This document shows positions 40,175-43,027 of a stretch of DNA of 43,027 nt, piece by piece. The position numbers and the translations under genes are program-made. A model generated the notes under the pieces. It ran no database searches and was not told where the DNA came from. It was given only the letters and a program-made list of their open reading frames with translations. Within the stretch, counting starts at the first letter, position 1; each line of letters starts with the position of its first letter. This DNA comes from a virus. The DNA is taken from positions 1-43,027 of IMG/VR virus record IMGVR_UViG_3300047508_000120. The stretch is one strand, 5' to 3'.

Positions 40175-40398
40175 CCACTGTTGCCAGTACAGCAACCTAT
40201 ACGCACTACTTCGAGGGCACGCAGAAAGTTTTTCCGTGTCGCTGTGGCCAGACGCATCGGGGGGACTATGCGGAGGAAGACTACACCCATCACACCTGCT
40301 TCCATACGAGTGCGCTGTTCAAGTTGCCGCTGATTGATGGTGTGCCTGAGCAGGTTGTATGTATGGAGTGTGGGAATCTGTGGGACGTTGAGACATGA
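40171..40398 (+). CDS. Zinc-ribbon protein (75 aa)
   Basis: FPCRCGQTHRGDYAEEDY gives CxC and His; VVCMECGNLWDVET gives the second CxxC. ATGA overlaps at both ends. A small metal-binding protein of unknown role. Confidence 0.75.
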   Translation: MTTVASTATYTHYFEGTQKVFPCRCGQTHRGDYAEEDYTHHTCFHTSALFKLPLIDGVPEQVVCMECGNLWDVET

Positions 40399-40637
40399 AC
40401 CGTGACGAACTGAGACGCGAGATCGAGCAGGCGCAGGCCCGCTATCACAAACCAGACCGATTGCTGAATCAGTGTCCTTTTAGCACTAATATTATTAGCA
40501 GACAAAGCCACACTAAGGATACATTACAAAAGGAGAAGCGTCATGGGATTCACCTTACCGCCGAATCTCTTCCCGCTCGGACTCAAGATGATAGCCGATG
40601 TCAGCGAGTTGATGGGACAAGCGGAGGCCGCGTTTAG
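40395..40637 (+). pseudogene. Possibly truncated gene reading into non-coding sequence (80 codons)
   Basis: Begins MNRDELRREIEQAQARYHKP in an ATGA overlap and looks coding for about 27 codons. After that composition changes to AT-rich non-coding sequence with a palindrome, and the frame overlaps the next gene by 95 bases. It is best seen as a short or truncated gene whose stop was lost. Confidence 0.5.
40477..40498. repeat. AT-rich palindrome in a small intergenic gap
   Basis: CTAATA-T-TATTAG within GCACTAATATTATTAGC: perfect six-base arms with one central base. The surrounding 80 bases are unusually AT-rich for this genome. It may be an operator, pause site or recombination scar. Confidence 0.5.
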
Positions 40638-40842
40638 CGGTCAACCTGGCAGCGGAGACAAGAAAAAGGCGTTTGTAATGGATGCCGCCAAGAAGATGAT
40701 CGAGGATGAAAACTTGATCAATGCGGATCTCACCACACCGGAACAGGAAGCCGCAGCCCTCGATACGGTCGATAAGGGCGTGGAGTTTATCTTTGCGGCT
40801 GCGAACTTGGCGAAGATGTTCACGACGCCAAAGACGGTCTAG
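40543..40842 (+). CDS. Hypothetical protein (99 aa)
   Basis: AAAAGGAG lies eight bases before the ATG. Mostly helical with acidic clusters (EDENLINADLTTPEQEAAAL). No family recognised. Next gene starts two bases after the stop. Confidence 0.75.
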   Translation: MGFTLPPNLFPLGLKMIADVSELMGQAEAAFSGQPGSGDKKKAFVMDAAKKMIEDENLINADLTTPEQEAAALDTVDKGVEFIFAAANLAKMFTTPKTV

Positions 40843-40844
40843 CG

Positions 40845-41165
40845 ATGGCGCTTGATCCGGTCTCGATCGGTGCAACGGTCTTGTCGAAGATCCTCGTGGA
40901 TATCCTGCAATACTTTCAGGCGCGTGAAGACCTGAAGGAACTGGTACGAGAGGAGATCCGCAATGCTGGACTCAAGTCCGCGAACGATGCGTTGGGGTGG
41001 AAGGTCGATGCTCTGGGTGTGCCTGACGGCGGGGCTACTATCCGCGTGCACGACGGTGCCCTGCAAATCACCCTACCAGGTTACTCTGCCAACCCTGGAA
41101 GCGTCACCATTACCCCTCCGGTGCCAACAGGGCCTCCAGCCGGCCCAGTGCCTCCTGCTCCTTGA
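40845..41165 (+). CDS. Lysis-module protein (106 aa) overlapping a lipoprotein gene
   Basis: Helical start (VLSKILVDILQYFQAREDLK) then a beta and Pro-rich end. The first 20 residues are weakly hydrophobic, not a clear membrane span. Two thirds of the gene is overlapped in another frame by a lipoprotein gene, the arrangement seen in Rz/Rz1 pairs. Whether it is the inner partner cannot be told. Confidence 0.65.
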   Translation: MALDPVSIGATVLSKILVDILQYFQAREDLKELVREEIRNAGLKSANDALGWKVDALGVPDGGATIRVHDGALQITLPGYSANPGSVTITPPVPTGPPAGPVPPAP

Positions 41166-41289
41166 GGAGGACTACCGGAATATCGTGCGGGAACTGAAGG
41201 CGGCCTGTTTGGCATTGGCAGGATCAACGGAATCGTGTCAAACGACGATGCCGAATAACCTCAACACGCTCAGAACGGAGAAGCCATGA
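40963..41289 (+). CDS. Rz1-like outer-membrane spanin lipoprotein candidate
   Basis: Start by ribosome site at 40963 (GAGGAG upstream) or at ATG 41008 (GGAAGG upstream). MLWVCLTAGLLSAC is a lipoprotein signal with LSAC lipobox. The mature part is small, with Pro/Leu and four more Cys and an acidic helix (LLLLEEDYRNIVRELKAACL). It overlaps the 40845 gene in a different frame, as o-spanins do with i-spanins. It ends in ATGA with the next gene, which supports real translation. Confidence 0.75.
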   Translation: MLDSSPRTMRWGGRSMLWVCLTAGLLSACTTVPCKSPYQVTLPTLEASPLPLRCQQGLQPAQCLLLLEEDYRNIVRELKAACLALAGSTESCQTTMPNNLNTLRTEKP

Positions 41290-41561
41290 ATAGAACCATG
41301 AAGAAAATGGGGAAGTCACTGATGAAGCAAGGCCGGCAACTGACTGAATTGCTGCATCAGACTCCAGCCGTGAAGGCCAAGCCCAACACACCGAGCGAGA
41401 CGGCCTTCGATAAGGCACAGAAGGATCTGGATACGTCCCTCCGCGCCGTGCATGACGCGCTTTCACAGAAGGATATGACAAAGGCAGAACGGCATGCTGC
41501 GCACGCGCAGAAGCATTTTGACGTGCTGTTCAAGAAGCACCGGAAGGCGGGGAAGGGCTAG
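41286..41561 (+). CDS. Basic helical protein (91 aa), last rightward gene
   Basis: MNRTMKKMGKSLMKQGRQLT, helical and Lys-rich, with HAAHAQKHFDVLFKKH. GGAGAAGCC and an ATGA overlap precede it. Its TAG is part of the CTAG shared with the facing gene. No family recognised. Confidence 0.75.
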   Translation: MNRTMKKMGKSLMKQGRQLTELLHQTPAVKAKPNTPSETAFDKAQKDLDTSLRAVHDALSQKDMTKAERHAAHAQKHFDVLFKKHRKAGKG

Positions 41562-41614
41562 TACTGTCTCCATGTGTCCACTGCTTCTTGGAGTGCTGCT
41601 CGTGATGCTTCTTG
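41531..41614. repeat. Inverted repeats around the convergent gene ends
   Basis: CAAGAAGCA at 41531-41539 is the reverse complement of TGCTTCTTG at 41582-41590 and again at 41606-41614. The loops are long. They might pair in transcripts reaching the convergent point, but there is no T run or clear terminator here. Confidence 0.4.
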
Positions 41615-41788
41615 TAATTCCTTTGAATGTGGTCCTCTGAAAACCACAATGTCTGAAGCCTGATGCTCGCCATTACCAAACACGGTGTAACTGCACGCAA
41701 TTTCCGTAGGGTAGTTACACGGCTCATTTGATTGCCGAGAACACCCCGCAATCCCTAGCAGCAGCACGAGTGCGAGTCCATATTTCAT
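41558..41788 (-). CDS. Predicted lipoprotein (76 aa), last leftward gene
   Basis: MKYGLALVLLLGIAGC is a lipoprotein signal with lipobox IAGC. Mature part small and charged, with two further Cys. Ends at the CTAG shared with the rightward gene. ATG lies one base after the previous stop. Expected to sit in the envelope with its neighbours. Confidence 0.8.
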   Translation of the reverse strand: MKYGLALVLLLGIAGCSRQSNEPCNYPTEIACSYTVFGNGEHQASDIVVFRGPHSKELQEASRAALQEAVDTWRQY

Positions 41789-41789
41789 G

Positions 41790-41987
41790 TTACCATTCCT
41801 CTTTGATTATGACCGCAATGAACAGGAACATTGCGATACCAACCGCGACAATTCCAGTAAGCGCAACAACAGACACGGCGAGATCCCAGGTGTGGACAAG
41901 TCCGCTCATATTAAGCGTGATCAGCAAGACCAACATGAAAACGCATGCGATCCCAAGAATGCTGGCGCACATTATCACGCGTGTCAT
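41790..41987 (-). CDS. Two-span membrane protein (65 aa)
   Basis: MTRVIMCASILGIACVFMLV with LLITL, then LAVSVVALTGIVAVGIAMFL and FIAVII: two strong spans and a short Glu-Glu-Trp end. ATG 41987 overlaps the stop of the PEP-CTERM gene (ATGA); the longer frame upstream is in the other gene. Could help membrane insertion or be a holin; unknown. Confidence 0.8.
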   Translation of the reverse strand: MTRVIMCASILGIACVFMLVLLITLNMSGLVHTWDLAVSVVALTGIVAVGIAMFLFIAVIIKEEW

Positions 41988-42733
41988 ACCCGCCTCCTCG
42001 CCCGCCATACCGCCAGCAGGACCAGCCCGGAGCCGAGCAGCCAGACCGTGCCGGGGATGGGCACGCTGCGCGGCTGTTGCACTTGCGCAAAGGTATTCAC
42101 AGTCAACGCACTCTGCACGCCAGCCGTGACCCATTGCGTCACACTCAGGACGCCGGACTGTGCGGAGGAGCCTTGCTGCACATGCACATCCGCCGTCGCC
42201 ACTTTAAACAGGCCGGTCGGGTCCGTCAGGATGAGCTGGGCGGAGTTGTGCGCCATAAACGCATCCGCGCTATTCCCGTCATTCTGCGGCGCGTTCGTAT
42301 AGGCAATATGGTAGCCGATGCTGACGGTGAGCGGACCCGAGACCGCCGCAGTCACAAAACTATTGCGGTCCAGTTCGCCGTTCATCAGCCCACTCCCAGA
42401 CAGACCGAGCGCGACCCCCAGCTGGGTCGCATCGGAAAAGGACGAGGCGGTCCCAAAGTTCGCTAACGTCCCTGAGACCGTTTGTTGACTATAACCGGTA
42501 TTGTTATAGAAGCCGTCGTTGAACGTGGGAAAGGGTTGCGTCACGGCTCCGGCGTTGAATGCCACGATATCGACATCGAGCAGGGTGACGAATTGCTGCT
42601 GGGAGCGTTGAATCAGATCCACGGGTTCGCTAAACGTCAGCGAGGACCAGTCAAGGACGGCGCTGCCGCTATAGTCGGCGAAGGCTGATGTGGTGAGGGC
42701 GAGAGTGATCAGAATGGTGAGTAGGGTTTTCAT
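41984..42733 (-). CDS. PEP-CTERM-type exported protein (249 aa)
   Basis: Start ATG 42733 has GGAAGGA upstream; a longer frame is not needed. MKTLLTILITLALTTSAFAD is a Sec signal. The mature body is beta-rich. The end (224-249) is VPIPGTVWLLGSGLVLL followed by AVWRARRRV: a VPxP motif, a hydrophobic span and an Arg cluster, as in PEP-CTERM / VPLPA-CTERM sorting signals. Such proteins are cut by host exosortase and linked to extracellular polymer. A phage copy implies use of the host system. It is coupled to genes on both sides. Confidence 0.88.
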   Translation of the reverse strand: MKTLLTILITLALTTSAFADYSGSAVLDWSSLTFSEPVDLIQRSQQQFVTLLDVDIVAFNAGAVTQPFPTFNDGFYNNTGYSQQTVSGTLANFGTASSFSDATQLGVALGLSGSGLMNGELDRNSFVTAAVSGPLTVSIGYHIAYTNAPQNDGNSADAFMAHNSAQLILTDPTGLFKVATADVHVQQGSSAQSGVLSVTQWVTAGVQSALTVNTFAQVQQPRSVPIPGTVWLLGSGLVLLAVWRARRRV

Positions 42734-43027
42734 GGTGTATCCTTCCAGCAGTTTCGCTTGGCATTTGTCCATAGAGTAATTGCTTTGAAATAGGTCTTAT
42801 TGTTACTGGGGAGACGGAACCATTCGTTGAATACTGCCTCATTCCAAATAAATTCGTTTTGAATTGGCTCCATCGCTCGCATCGCCGCTTCCATCTGGGC
42901 GAGACAGTTAATTGGAGGTGGGCCAGGGTTCAATATGCCTCCAACAACAGGAGTACATGGCTCGCTCCCATGCCATTGATCACACGGAAGAGGCGCTTTC
43001 TGACTAAACGGAAACATCAAGTCCCCC
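42730..43027 (-). CDS. Secreted Cys-containing small protein, 3' part (same gene as 183-1)
   Basis: This is the C-terminal part of the 117-residue exported protein whose start is at 183. The reading frame stays open to the window end because 42901-43027 repeats bases 1-127. The mature region carries four Cys and ends in NCWKDTP. Its stop overlaps the ATG of the PEP-CTERM gene (ATGA at 42733-42730), so the two are translationally coupled. No known domain was recognised. Confidence 0.85.
   Translation of the reverse strand, partial: GDLMFPFSQKAPLPCDQWHGSEPCTPVVGGILNPGPPPINCLAQMEAAMRAMEPIQNEFIWNEAVFNEWFRLPSNNKTYFKAITLWTNAKRNCWKDTP
42901..43027. repeat. Terminal direct repeat, copy 2
   Basis: Exact second copy of bases 1-127; see that entry. 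Reading through the join restores one continuous minus-strand gene from 183 to 42730. Confidence 0.95.

Noticed and set aside
1-43027. Integrase, repressor switch or other lysogeny genes
   Set aside because: No tyrosine or serine recombinase motif was seen, only small RHH regulators. A temperate life cycle is not supported.
1-43027. CRISPR arrays or tRNA genes
   Set aside because: No regular spacer-repeat series and no cloverleaf was recognised by eye. The repeats at 9364-9416 are contiguous 11-mers without spacers.

Overview
The window is a complete tailed-phage genome assembled as one contig. Bases 1-127 are repeated exactly at 42901-43027, so the molecule is best read as a 42,900-bp circle (circularly permuted or circular DNA) cut at an arbitrary point. 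A gene lies across the cut and is whole only when the ends are joined. A P22-type portal, an N4 gp56-type capsid protein, a large terminase and ejection-type internal proteins suggest a podovirus-like virion. No integrase, DNA polymerase, primase, tRNA or CRISPR array was seen. The host is probably a diderm: there are lipoproteins, an Rz1-like spanin candidate, Sec and Tat-like signals and a PEP-CTERM sorting signal that needs a host exosortase. Nitrospirota or a proteobacterium would fit, but this is inference.

The genome is two opposed transcription blocks. The leftward block (minus strand) starts at a promoter near 9278-9306 and runs down through position 1, across the join, to 41558. It holds two or three ribbon-helix-helix (RHH) regulators, a RepA/RecA-like ATPase, a RusA-like resolvase, a RecT-like candidate, two HNH endonucleases and many tiny zinc-ribbon and single-membrane-span proteins. 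Almost all are chained by ATGA stop-start overlaps. Its far end encodes four envelope proteins: a secreted Cys protein, a PEP-CTERM protein, a two-span membrane protein and a lipoprotein.

The rightward block (plus strand) starts at 9987 with a basic DNA-binding candidate whose promoter predicts a leaderless mRNA. Small genes follow, one interrupted by a reversed HNH gene. Then come TerL, portal, a strong terminator, scaffold, capsid, head-tail and tail genes, internal virion proteins, an unusual run of beta-helix/LamG/FN3 and small proteins carrying Sec or Tat-like signal peptides, a lytic transglycosylase, and a lysis module with holin-like proteins and an overlapping lipoprotein. The two blocks end tail to tail sharing the four bases CTAG at 41558-41561.

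The divergent control region (about 9255-9986) holds three helically phased AGTGCTACT repeats beside a nested inverted repeat, a perfect 6-bp dyad, promoters in both directions and a frameshifted small gene. Two things stand out. First, the phage codes for a large exported protein set, including tailspike-like proteins with signal peptides and a PEP-CTERM protein. Second, five places show duplicated gene-junction sequence flanking an extra gene or cassette, suggesting gene gain in a translationally coupled operon by duplicating the stop-start junction.
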